Source: Bacteroides stercorirosoris (GTDB taxonomy: Bacteria > Bacteroidota > Bacteroidia > Bacteroidales > Bacteroidaceae). Taken from it: a DNA stretch of 64,000 nt. The stretch lies in contig NZ_FQZN01000022.1 in the NCBI RefSeq assembly GCF_900142015.1, positions 1 to 64,000 on the forward strand, written 5' to 3'. The position numbers and the translations under genes are program-made. Positions 16,776 through 26,300 of the stretch are shown in pieces (position 1 is the first letter of the stretch; each line of letters opens with the position of its first letter). Under the pieces are notes generated by a model. That model was given only the letters and a program-made list of their open reading frames with translations, did no database searches and was not told the DNA's origin.

Positions 16776-17305
16776 GTGAAAATCTAAGCCCGGTATATTC
16801 TGTAAAAGCTGTGCCGGTAGAGAAAATTGTGGCGAATGATTATAATCCCAATATTGTGGCGCCACCCGAGATGAAACTACTGGAACTTTCTATTTGGGAA
16901 GATGGCTTTACGATGCCCTGCGTATGTTATTATGATAACGAAACAGACCGCTACATTTTGGTAGACGGTTATCATCGTTATAGTGTATTGAGAAGTTCAA
17001 AGCGTATCTATCAGCGTGAAAACGGCTTGTTGCCCGTAGTGGTGATTGATAAGGAATTGTCCAACCGCATGGCATCCACCATCCGGCATAACCGTGCTCG
17101 TGGTTCGCACAATATAGAGTTGATGTGCCACATTGTAGCCGAATTGGATAAAGCGGGGATGTCCGACCAGTGGATAATGAAAAATATTGGCATGGATCGG
17201 GATGAATTGCTCCGTTTGAAGCAGATTTCCGGTTTGGCAGCTTTATTTTCGGATAAGAGTTTTAGCATCCCAAACCCGGTTGAATTTCCTGTTCAAGAAG
17301 AATAA
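16772..17305 (+). CDS. ibrB: IbrB-like ParB N-terminal-domain protein
   Basis: This is a 177-residue ParB/Srx-fold protein. The N-terminal part reads VPVEKIVANDYNPN (residues 10-23), then LLELSIWEDGFTMP, and then the box DGYHRYSVL near 69. The second box TIRHNRARGSH near 108-118 resembles the CTP/ATP-binding GxRRxxA-type motif region. A helix-turn-helix-like tail (SDQWIMKNIGMDRDELLRLKQI) follows. It pairs with the IbrA-type gene by a 4-base overlap. Regulator or nucleic-acid enzyme are both possible; no partition partner is nearby. Confidence 0.83.
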   Translation: MSENLSPVYSVKAVPVEKIVANDYNPNIVAPPEMKLLELSIWEDGFTMPCVCYYDNETDRYILVDGYHRYSVLRSSKRIYQRENGLLPVVVIDKELSNRMASTIRHNRARGSHNIELMCHIVAELDKAGMSDQWIMKNIGMDRDELLRLKQISGLAALFSDKSFSIPNPVEFPVQEE

Positions 17306-17380
17306 AAAGCTCGTTGGAGGGATTTTTATTTCTATTATGTTCTTTTGTTCTCGTTAACAAGTGAAATATCTTGTTACAAA

Positions 17381-17412
17381 CTTGCATAAGTTAACCAAAT
17401 CTCCTACTTTTG
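17381..17412 (+). promoter_or_regulatory. Probable promoter of the UDP-glucuronate decarboxylase gene
   Basis: CTTG (17381-17384), 20 nt, then TACTTTTG (17405-17412) is near the Bacteroides consensus. It would give a leader of about 50 nt. Confidence 0.65.
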
Positions 17413-17468
17413 CCATCATAAACAAACGAACAGGTCTCATAAGTCTTCGGACATTATAAAATACTTAC

Positions 17469-18413
17469 ATGAAAAATATATTGGTAAGCGGAGGTGCCGG
17501 TTTTATAGGTTCGCACCTATGCACACGGTTAATTAACGAAGGGCATCATGTCATATGCCTGGACAATTTATTTACCGGTGCTGAGGCAAACATCGAACAT
17601 CTGAAAGACAATCCTCTTTTTGAGTTTGTGAATCATGATGTTGAGTTCCCCTATCATACTGAGGACCTTGATGAGATTTACAATCTGGCTTGTCCGGCAT
17701 CGCCTATACATTACCAATATGATGCAATCAAAACAATTAAGACTTCCGTGCTGGGAGCCATTAATATGTTGGGATTAGCCAAGAAGACAAATGCCAAGAT
17801 TTTGCAGGCCTCAACGAGTGAGATATACGGAGATCCGGTGGTGCATCCCCAGGTAGAAAGTTACTGGGGAAATGTAAATCCGATTGGTCCCCGTTCTTGT
17901 TATGATGAAGGAAAGCGTTGTGCCGAAACTTTGTTTATGGATTATCATCGGCAAAATAACATCCGAATCAAAATTATTCGTATCTTTAACACGTATGGTT
18001 CGAGGATGTTGCCGAATGACGGTAGGGTAGTTTCTAATTTTGTTGTTCAGGCATTGAAGAACAGTGATATAACAATCTATGGAACCGGAGACCAGACGCG
18101 CAGCTTTCAATATGTTGACGACCTGATAGAAGGTATGGTGAGGATGATGAATACGGAAGATGAATTTATCGGTCCGGTGAATCTGGGAAATCCGAACGAA
18201 TTTTCTATCCTCGAATTGGCGGAGAAAGTGATTCAGTTGACAGGATCCAAGTCGAAGCTGGTGTTCAAGCCACTTCCGCATGACGACCCTAAACAACGCC
18301 AGCCGGATATTACGTTGGCGAAGGAAAAACTGAACTGGCAGCCAACCATTGAACTGGAAGACGGCCTGCGCCGGATAGTTGAGTATTTTAGAGAATATCG
18401 TTATATAGATTAG
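17469..18413 (+). CDS. UDP-glucuronate decarboxylase (UDP-xylose synthase family)
   Basis: This is a 314-residue extended SDR enzyme. The NAD-binding GGAGFIGSHL is near residues 8-17. The family block NLACPASPIHYQYDAIKTIKT starts near 71, STSEIYGDP is near 118, and the catalytic YxxxK is YDEGK near 148. SFQYVDDLIEGM and QRQPDI complete the UXS signature. The reaction is UDP-glucuronate to UDP-xylose with CO2 loss through a UDP-4-keto intermediate. It supplies sugars to surface glycans. It is followed 30 bp later by the kinase gene and could be cotranscribed with it. Confidence 0.92.
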   Translation: MKNILVSGGAGFIGSHLCTRLINEGHHVICLDNLFTGAEANIEHLKDNPLFEFVNHDVEFPYHTEDLDEIYNLACPASPIHYQYDAIKTIKTSVLGAINMLGLAKKTNAKILQASTSEIYGDPVVHPQVESYWGNVNPIGPRSCYDEGKRCAETLFMDYHRQNNIRIKIIRIFNTYGSRMLPNDGRVVSNFVVQALKNSDITIYGTGDQTRSFQYVDDLIEGMVRMMNTEDEFIGPVNLGNPNEFSILELAEKVIQLTGSKSKLVFKPLPHDDPKQRQPDITLAKEKLNWQPTIELEDGLRRIVEYFREYRYID

Positions 18414-18443
18414 TAGATAAACGGGAAAACAATATAGTATAAG

Positions 18444-19571
18444 ATGAATATGGAAATAAATCCTTCTGAGTACAAAATTCTCATCGTTGACGATGTGATG
18501 TCCAACGTATTACTGTTGAAAGTACTCTTGACAAATGAAAAATTTGCAATCGCTACGGCAAGTAACGGTCGGCAAGCATTGGAGCAGGTAGATAAGGAAA
18601 ACCCGGATTTGGTGTTGCTGGACGTAATGATGCCGGACATGAGTGGTTTTGAAGTGGCGCAGCATTTGAAGGCTAACCCGAAGACTGCGGAGATTCCTAT
18701 CATCTTTCTGACTGCACTGAACAGCACGACAGATATTGTAAAAGGTTTCCAGGTGGGGGCAAACGACTTTATCTCCAAACCTTTCAATAAAGAAGAGCTG
18801 ATTATCCGTGTTACCCACCAGATTTCACTGGTAGCTGCCAAGCGCATTATTCTGAACAAGACTGAAGAACTGCAACGTACCATTGCCGGACGTGACAAGC
18901 TTTATTCGGTGATTGCTCATGATTTGCGTTCTCCTATGGGCTCCATCAAGATGGTGTTGAACATGTTGATACTGAATCTGCCGCCAGAAAAGATTGGTGC
19001 TGAGATGTATGAACTGTTGACGATGGCTAATCAGACGACAGAAGATGTATTCTCTCTGCTGGACAACTTGCTGAAGTGGACAAAGAGCCAGATCGGTAAG
19101 TTGAATGTAGTATACCAGGACATCGATGTGGTGGAAGTGGTAGATGGAGTAATTGACATCTTCAACATGGTAGCCGGTCTGAAGAAGATTACAATCCGCG
19201 AAGAGAAGCCGGAAAAACTGGGTGTTTTCGCAGACATTGATATGTTGAAAACGGTAGTGCGTAATTTGATCAGTAATGCTATTAAGTTCAGTAACGAAGG
19301 TTCTGAAGTGCTGGTGAAACTGGAAGAAAAGGATGGCATGGCAGTGGTCAGTGTACAGGATCATGGTTGCGGTATCGACGAAGAAGGACAGAAGAAACTG
19401 TTGCATACAGATACCCACTTCAGTACGTTTGGCACGAACAATGAAGAAGGTTCCGGTTTGGGACTGCTCTTATGCCAGGATTTCGTGGTGAAGAATGGCG
19501 GTAAGTTGTGGTTCACTTCCAAGAAGGGTGAGGGTTCTATATTCAGCTTTTCAGTTCCGTTGAAGAAATAA
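18444..19571 (+). CDS. Response regulator-histidine kinase fusion
   Basis: This is a 375-residue soluble protein. It has an N-terminal receiver domain (DD at 16-17, phospho-acceptor Asp60 in LLDVMMPD, Lys112 in SKPF). A HisKA dimerisation helix follows with His159 in VIAHDLRSP. The HATPase_c domain has the N-box NLISNAIKFSN, G1 DHGCGID and G2 GSGLGL. It has no membrane segment or input sensor, so it is likely a cytosolic relay whose kinase is gated by its own receiver. No DNA-binding partner lies nearby. Twin hairpins follow the stop. Confidence 0.93.
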   Translation: MNMEINPSEYKILIVDDVMSNVLLLKVLLTNEKFAIATASNGRQALEQVDKENPDLVLLDVMMPDMSGFEVAQHLKANPKTAEIPIIFLTALNSTTDIVKGFQVGANDFISKPFNKEELIIRVTHQISLVAAKRIILNKTEELQRTIAGRDKLYSVIAHDLRSPMGSIKMVLNMLILNLPPEKIGAEMYELLTMANQTTEDVFSLLDNLLKWTKSQIGKLNVVYQDIDVVEVVDGVIDIFNMVAGLKKITIREEKPEKLGVFADIDMLKTVVRNLISNAIKFSNEGSEVLVKLEEKDGMAVVSVQDHGCGIDEEGQKKLLHTDTHFSTFGTNNEEGSGLGLLLCQDFVVKNGGKLWFTSKKGEGSIFSFSVPLKK

Positions 19572-19590
19572 TTGATGTACTTAATAAAAA

Positions 19591-19676
19591 CAGACCATCT
19601 GTTGAGGTGAAACAGATGGTCTGTCCGAGTCATATAGACCGTCTGTTTCAAGTGAACAGACGGTCTGTTTTTTTAT
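19591..19676. terminator. Twin related hairpin terminators between convergent genes
   Basis: Hairpin one is CAGACCATCTGTT/AACAGATGGTCTG (19591-19623), with A5 on its left, so it suits minus-strand transcripts. Hairpin two is AGACCGTCTGTT/AACAGACGGTCT (19636-19666), with T7 on its right for plus-strand transcripts. The two stems differ by a single base pair (A-T versus G-C), suggesting duplication. The T7 run reaches the last codons of the addB-like gene. Confidence 0.85.
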
Positions 19677-22570
19677 CGTTTGCACAAATCTCTGAAATCG
19701 CAAAACTCACACTTCTTTGTATCTTCTGTTTGGGTGAAAGGTTCTTCCGGATTATATATCTCTTGCAGAAGATTTTGCAGACGTTCGCGAAACTCATCTT
19801 CGTAGAAAGCAAAGTTGTTGACCGGTATCTTCGGTTGGCGTGGTTCTCCCATTTCGATGACGGGGGAATAAGTTTCCGATGCTGCGCGATGGATGTAGAG
19901 TAGGGAAGGCGCTACTTTCAAAGGCTGCCTGTTGCACATGATAGATGCATACAGGAAGGTTTGGAAAATGTAGTTCGGACGTCCTTCTGCGGGAGTGAAG
20001 AGTTGCCCGATGTTTTCGGGAGTTTTGGGAGTGCCGCCGGTTTTATAATCCACAATGCGCAGCGTATCTCCCTTGCTGTCCATACGGTCGATGGTTCCAC
20101 CGATATTCAGCGTCAGTTTTCCCTGTGGAGTTTCTATCTCCATGATTTCGTTCACCGGCTCTTCCATACCTTCCATAGAGAAAGGGGCGTATTGTAAGTC
20201 ATTGCGTAGCAACTGGCGGAGATAGGACGTGATGACTTTGGCATTGATGAGTTGCGTACCGTTATATTCCGGTTTCTCGCTGGGGGCAACGTGGAAAAAT
20301 TCTTCCTTGAAAGCTGTGTCTACATAATTTTGCAGTTTGATATCGTTACGCAGCAATTGTTCCAGATCTTCTTTCCGTATTTCTTTTCCATTGGCGGTCA
20401 AGTCTTTGTATGCTAATTCGGCCGAGCGATGGAAGATGGTACCGAATAGTGCGGAGTCTATCTCGGCACTTACTTCATCGGGAGCTTTCAATCCGGCTAC
20501 GTAGCGATAGTAGAACTTCAGCCGGCAATCCAGATAGGCATTGAGGGCGGAGGGGGAGAAAATAGCTTTCGGATGACGGGTGACGTCGTATCTTCTATAC
20601 ATCCTTACGATGATTTCCGGTGTTTTTTCAATGCTGATATCTCTACCGCTTTGGGGAGATTGTCCGGCTTCAAGATATTCGCGAGAGATGTCATGGGGCG
20701 ATTCTACGAGGAATTGCAGCATGAAGCGGGACATCTCTCCACGGTTCAATCCGTCTGAAGAGGTATTATATAATAAGGTGATGTTCTCGGCGCGTTGTAT
20801 CAATCGGTAGAAATAGTATGCATACACGGCATTCTTATGTTCGATGGTGGTCATGCCGAAAGCTTTCCGCAAGTTGTAGGGGATGAAAGAGGACTCTCCG
20901 CCTGCTTTGGGCAGCTGCCCTTCGTTGAGGGAAAGCATGATGAGGTTACGGAAATCGAGGTTACGCGTTTCCAATACTCCCATCACCTGCATACCGATGG
21001 CCGGTTCGCCATGAAAAGGTATATTCGAGGTAGCAAGCAGTCGGCAGAGAAGACGCTTCAGGGGATCGACCTGCAAACTTAAATCCCCATTATCGATAAG
21101 GCTGAGTAAACGGTTGACGATTGTATAGCTCTTGAATAAAGATTCCCGGTAAAGCTGGTTGAAGATGTCCTCTGTTTCTGCCTCTGGCTCCTGACGATAA
21201 AGGACAGATACTTCACGCAACATATCCGTAAGGTATTGGCACAGAGCTGATATCCCTCTTTGCGGAGTGAATATTTGCTCCAGAAAAGCGTCTTGTTTCA
21301 ATTCGGACGGCAGGGGATAGAAGCGGTTATCTTTGGTCAGCTGTTTCTCCAGGTTTTCGGCGGAATCAGATAGCTGGCGGGTATAAGGATGTTTCAGTAC
21401 GGTTTGTACGGCTTCGTATAAGTAGCGTCCGGTATCTGTCCGGTAACCGTTGGTTTGTAATTCAATCAAGGCATTGATGAAACTATAAACAGGAGTTTGT
21501 GCCAAGGGGAATCCCATAGTGATATTTACATTCTTTACTTCGGATGGGATGGAGTGCAGTACGGGCAATAGCAGTGCTTCGTTGCAAAGCACTACTGCAT
21601 TTTCTTTTTCTTTGAATGAAGAATGAGGATTTTCATTGATGCTTCGTAGCCATTCCGGCAGATAACGTGCTTGGGCATTTTCAGTAGGTGCGGAGATGAA
21701 ACGGACTTTTTTAGGATTCCTCAAGATATCGAATGCTGTTTCGGGCAGCTCGTTAGGAAAAATCTGCATGTTGCGGAGGATAAATTCTCCCGCTTCGTGG
21801 GTGTAGGGTGGAGTTTTCTCACGGGGCAGCCGGGTGTAGAATATATCATAATCCCAGTAGAACAGTGCTTTTCCCGCGTCATGCAGGCGTTCGAAGAATT
21901 TGGTTTCTACTTTATTCAGTACGTTGAAGCCGACAAATACATATCGGTCATATTTCAACTTATCCGGTTGCAACTCTTCCATCACCTGGCGATACATCAT
22001 ACCTTCGTAGGCAATGCCGAGTTCTGCAAGGTTATCGCGGTAACGGCGATAGATATCACCAAGTTTGTCCCACAGAGAAATGAACTTCTCTTTGAGCTGC
22101 GTCCTCTTTTCGATGGAGAAATTCTGAAAGAACTGGCGGATGGCTTCTTCCTGTTCGGAATCAAGAAAGTCATAATCATCCATGATATTTTTCAGATCCT
22201 GGAGGTTGGAGAACAGACGGTCGGCATCTACAAGATTCTTGTCTACATCATCAAAATCACTGATCAGCAACTCGCCCCAGAAGTAAAAATCATCGAGCGT
22301 TTCTTCGCTGCGGGTTTCTTCGCGAAATACTTTATAGAGTTCGCACACCAGGCGGATAGGGTCACCCAACTTCCAGGGAGAGAGTTGCCGGAACAATTCG
22401 CTGATGCTGACGTATGCGGGCGACCACAACGGACGGTCGCTCTGCGCTGCCAGATATTCATTGAAGAACAGGCTGGCACGTTTGTTAGGGAAAACGATGG
22501 CAACCCGTGACAAGTCGTTTCCTATCTTTTGGTGTAGGTCTTGGGCAACTAATTGGAGAAATGTTTGCAT
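19673..22570 (-). CDS. addB: AddB-like PD-(D/E)XK exonuclease, inactivated-helicase subunit
   Basis: This is a 965-residue protein of the AddB/RexB type. It opens with a RecB-like region (VAIVFPNKRASLFFNEYL near residues 24-41). The C-terminal RecB nuclease domain has GGTIDRMDS and RIVDYKTGG. The four cysteines of an iron-sulfur staple are present (Cys in YLDCRLKFYYRY, then CEFCDFRDLC at the very end). With the AddA-like helicase upstream it should process double-strand breaks for RecA. The two subunits are separated by a TonB-family gene. Its stop lies over the plus-strand terminator. Confidence 0.87.
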   Translation of the reverse strand: MQTFLQLVAQDLHQKIGNDLSRVAIVFPNKRASLFFNEYLAAQSDRPLWSPAYVSISELFRQLSPWKLGDPIRLVCELYKVFREETRSEETLDDFYFWGELLISDFDDVDKNLVDADRLFSNLQDLKNIMDDYDFLDSEQEEAIRQFFQNFSIEKRTQLKEKFISLWDKLGDIYRRYRDNLAELGIAYEGMMYRQVMEELQPDKLKYDRYVFVGFNVLNKVETKFFERLHDAGKALFYWDYDIFYTRLPREKTPPYTHEAGEFILRNMQIFPNELPETAFDILRNPKKVRFISAPTENAQARYLPEWLRSINENPHSSFKEKENAVVLCNEALLLPVLHSIPSEVKNVNITMGFPLAQTPVYSFINALIELQTNGYRTDTGRYLYEAVQTVLKHPYTRQLSDSAENLEKQLTKDNRFYPLPSELKQDAFLEQIFTPQRGISALCQYLTDMLREVSVLYRQEPEAETEDIFNQLYRESLFKSYTIVNRLLSLIDNGDLSLQVDPLKRLLCRLLATSNIPFHGEPAIGMQVMGVLETRNLDFRNLIMLSLNEGQLPKAGGESSFIPYNLRKAFGMTTIEHKNAVYAYYFYRLIQRAENITLLYNTSSDGLNRGEMSRFMLQFLVESPHDISREYLEAGQSPQSGRDISIEKTPEIIVRMYRRYDVTRHPKAIFSPSALNAYLDCRLKFYYRYVAGLKAPDEVSAEIDSALFGTIFHRSAELAYKDLTANGKEIRKEDLEQLLRNDIKLQNYVDTAFKEEFFHVAPSEKPEYNGTQLINAKVITSYLRQLLRNDLQYAPFSMEGMEEPVNEIMEIETPQGKLTLNIGGTIDRMDSKGDTLRIVDYKTGGTPKTPENIGQLFTPAEGRPNYIFQTFLYASIMCNRQPLKVAPSLLYIHRAASETYSPVIEMGEPRQPKIPVNNFAFYEDEFRERLQNLLQEIYNPEEPFTQTEDTKKCEFCDFRDLCKR

Positions 22571-22613
22571 ATTATCAGAGTCAATTACATCTATTTTTCA
22601 ATACAGTCTTAAC

Positions 22614-23324
22614 TTATTGAAGGTGGAACATTACCGGAACCATGTATTGTACACGTACCGGTTTACCTTGCACCATACCGGGAGTCCATTTGGGCATGGC
22701 ATTGATTATACGTAGCGCCTCTTTATCCAGATAAGGATCAACGCCGCGATGTACCGTTGCATTAGTGACACTTCCGTCTTTTTCAACGATAAATTTGATA
22801 GTTGTCCGTCCCTGAGTTCCGTTACCTTGATAAACGGGAAGTTTTAAGTCTAATATTTCTTTACTAATGAATTGCATTAATGCAACCATTCCTCCGGGAA
22901 ATTCGGGCATTACCTCCGGTGCATTATCCTTATTTGTGGCATATATTGTAGTATCCTGTAGGGAGATCTCTTGTGCAAGAGAATCCGGAGGGAGAATTCT
23001 TATAACCAGTGGTTCCTGTATCTCGGGAATTACTGTATAGTAACCATGCGGAGCTTCGGAATTGATTGATTCTGCACAGGCAGGTTGAGGCATCATTGTC
23101 GATAATCCTGCCGATATACCGAGTAGGGCGATTACTTTCCCTGTCATCCGTTTTCGTTCCAGTTGTTGCTCCAGATAGTGCACTTCTGCCTCACACTTGG
23201 GGCACGTACCTGAACAGTCTCCCTTGTACTGACATTCGGAAGTGATATACTCGATGTCATTCGCTTCAGCAATCTGCCGACGGATATCTTTTAATATCCT
23301 GCAAGTCTGTTTTCCTCGTTTCAT
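22614..23324 (-). CDS. TonB-family energy transducer with N-terminal cysteine cluster
   Basis: This is a 236-residue protein. I use the ATG at 23324; the longer frame runs into the neighbouring gene's end. The N-terminal 50 residues contain Cys8 and the cluster C31-x5-C37-x3-C41-x2-C44 (KGDCSGTCPKC), then one membrane segment near 60-78. A periplasmic part with EVMPEFPGGMVALMQFI and a C-terminal TonB domain (TIKFIVEKDGSVTNATVHRG, KWTPGMVQGKPVRVQY) follow. It probably couples to an outer membrane transporter. It lies between addA and addB by 17 and 43 bp, an odd place for a transport gene. Confidence 0.82.
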   Translation of the reverse strand: MKRGKQTCRILKDIRRQIAEANDIEYITSECQYKGDCSGTCPKCEAEVHYLEQQLERKRMTGKVIALLGISAGLSTMMPQPACAESINSEAPHGYYTVIPEIQEPLVIRILPPDSLAQEISLQDTTIYATNKDNAPEVMPEFPGGMVALMQFISKEILDLKLPVYQGNGTQGRTTIKFIVEKDGSVTNATVHRGVDPYLDKEALRIINAMPKWTPGMVQGKPVRVQYMVPVMFHLQ

Positions 23325-23341
23325 GTATTCTTGTTTTGAGG

Positions 23342-26300
23342 TTATACGTTCTCTACTAAATCTTCTTCCACATACCACAGGTAACCTTTTATGTTCTCTG
23401 CCGGATAGCCCATACGGACAAGCAATTGGATATATCCTTTCACCTGCTTGTTGTACTTCTTATTCTGCTTTCCAAACTTGAAGTCTACGATGACAATTTC
23501 ATTGCCGCGCATCATCACACGGTCAGGACGGCGGGTATGCAGTTCGCCGTTCTCTTGCCAGATGATGTCGCATTCATTGAATAACTGCCAGCTTCCCGAG
23601 TACCAGTCCTGCACTTGTGGTAAAGAGAAAGCACGGTGAGTCAGTTCCCGTATTTCCGCTTCCGTTTCCGGCTTGCCGATGATCCCTTCGAATACGAGTT
23701 GTGTAATGGCATTGTCAATATCGTCTTCTGTTTCAATTGCAGAGAAAAGTGTATGCAATAATCGTCCCCGGTTTATGAAACGGCTGTCGGATTCTTCCTC
23801 ATCAACTCCCTGGATGAAATCTGCAGAACGGTTTGATTGCCGGAATTCGATATCATGCCTCATGCTCTCCATATGTACGGGAAGTTTGTCAGGTTTCTGG
23901 GCGAGGCGGTTGAGTATGTGTTTGGTGGACAAGTGCTTATCCGTCTTTACGGATGGACAAAGCTCTCCACTTTCGTAAGGTTCTTCTTCATCCCAACTTT
24001 CTTTTCCTTCCTTAGCCGCTACCTGTGGCAGTGCATTGGCAAGCAGTTCGGACATTGTTCCTTTCTGTCCCTTTTTACTCCATAGAATCAGGTTCTTTCC
24101 GGCACGGGTGAACGCTACGTAAAGCAGGTTAAGATTGTCTACCCACAGTTGCAGACGTTCATGCAGATAATCCTTCCGGTATACGGATTCGGCCATGGTG
24201 GAAGAATAATTTACCGGAACAATGTCGAGCGCACTGAATGGTGCATCAGTGGGCGAACACCATATCAATTGATTATTGGTTTCGTTCTCTAATTTCCAGT
24301 CGCAGAAAGGAATCAGGACGGTGTGGAACTCCAGACCTTTCGATTTGTGGATAGATAGAATACGAATGCCGTCCATTTCACCGCTGGGAATGGTTTTATT
24401 GCACAATGTCTCTTCCCAGAAAAGGATAAAGGCATCCAAATCCGACGAATTGTTTTGCAGATACTCCGTTACGGCATCAAAGAAAGAGAATAGATAAGCG
24501 TCTTGTTTCTCAATCCGGTTCATCCCGAACAAGCTGAAAAGTTCTTCCAGCAATTCGTATAGCGGCATTAACCGGAGAGTCTCCATGTGTGAAACGAACT
24601 TTTCCGGTAGACTGTCCTGCGGGGCAGCGGTCAGCAAAGCATCCCAGTTGATAGTTGTATCTTCGCTTCCTTCCTTTTTTATTTGCAGTTTATAATTGGT
24701 AATCAGCGAGGCCCGGGCAATTTTATCTTCCGGATTCGAAAGATAACGCAAAGCATCTATCAGCATGCAGATTGCCTGGGAAGCGTCTAGCCGGAATGCT
24801 TCGTCAGAGACAACAGGCAAGTGCATGGTCTTGTCGAAATAGTCGGCAATAGGAGGGATGCTCTTATTTTTGCGTACCAGGATGGTGATATCATTCAGTT
24901 TCACACCTGCATTCAAGAGCCGTTGTACTTCTTCCCCCAATGCAATAAGTGTCATCTCCACGTAATTATGCTCTTCGTCAGGTTTCAGAAAATCGACTTT
25001 GACATATCCTTTCGCTTCTGTCCGTGGTGACTCTTGTGCTACATCTGCATAAGCCCGTTGCAACGGCTGGCAATCTTCTTGCAGTTCTTTCAGGTGAAGC
25101 ATGTTTAAGTACTCCACAGCAGCCGTAAACAGGAAATTGTTGAACCGGATGATATTGGTTTCACTTCGGCGGTTTGTCTTCAAGGTTTCCACACGTATGG
25201 GAAAGTTGTTAAGTTGAGAATTGGCTGCGCTGTCTGTGGGTTTGCCACTTGTCAGTTCGTCCAATATTTTCCAGTCACCGTTCCGCCAGCGATAGATGGA
25301 CTGTTTCACGTCACCCACAATCAAACTGTCGGCTCCTTGTGAAAGACCTTCCAGCAGCAGGATTTTAAAGTTATCCCATTGCATTCGGCTGGTATCCTGG
25401 AACTCGTCAATCATTACATTCCGGATATTGGCACCGATTTTCTCGAATACGAATGAAGAGTCTCCGTCCCGTACCAGGTTATGGAGTAGGGCATTGGTGT
25501 CTGACAACAAAAAGCGGTTATGCTCCCGGTTCAGTTCACGAACTTCTTCGTCGATGTGCGCAAGCAATTGCAATTTATTCAGATGTTGCAGTGACAATCG
25601 GCAACTGTTTACAATCTTGTTGTTTCTTGGCCGGTAAGTTTCCGCATCTTGCAATATAGGAAGCAGACTTGTTTCGGCAAGATGGATAATATCATTTTTC
25701 CGTGCTGAAGTTTTGGTTGCCCAGTTCTTAGCGTCGTCCAGGCTGTTCCTTAATGTTGCGTTCAGCGTATCTTTATCTGATAACCGCCCGTCCCGCAATT
25801 TGCGGAAATAGCTGCCTATCCCTCGGGCTCCGCCTTTCAGGTCTTCGGCGGTAAGTGCGTGGGCTTCCAGTTCGCCCGTGAATTGGTCGTAGAAACCTTT
25901 CATTTGTTCCAGGGCTTCCGTCTCCATTTCGCGCAGTTCGTTACGGTATAATTTGATGGTATCCGGCTGTCTCAACTGCTGCCGAAGCCCTTCTCCACGT
26001 TCTATGTAGCCTTCGTCGAAGATGTTCCATCCGAAACGTTTGATTTCATTGGAAACATTCCAGCGCTTATCATCGGCGATACGCTCATTGATGTAATCCA
26101 GCAACCATGCCAGTACGGGAGAAGACGGTGTCAGCTTTTCGATGAGGCTGTCCACGGCATCACTCAGTACATCGGCATTGTTCAATTCAATGTTCAGATT
26201 GGGGCTTAACTCCAGTTCGCGGGCCAGATTGCGCATGACGGACTGGAAAAAGGAGTCGATGGTTTCTACACGGAAGCGGCTGTAATCGTGCAGCATATAT

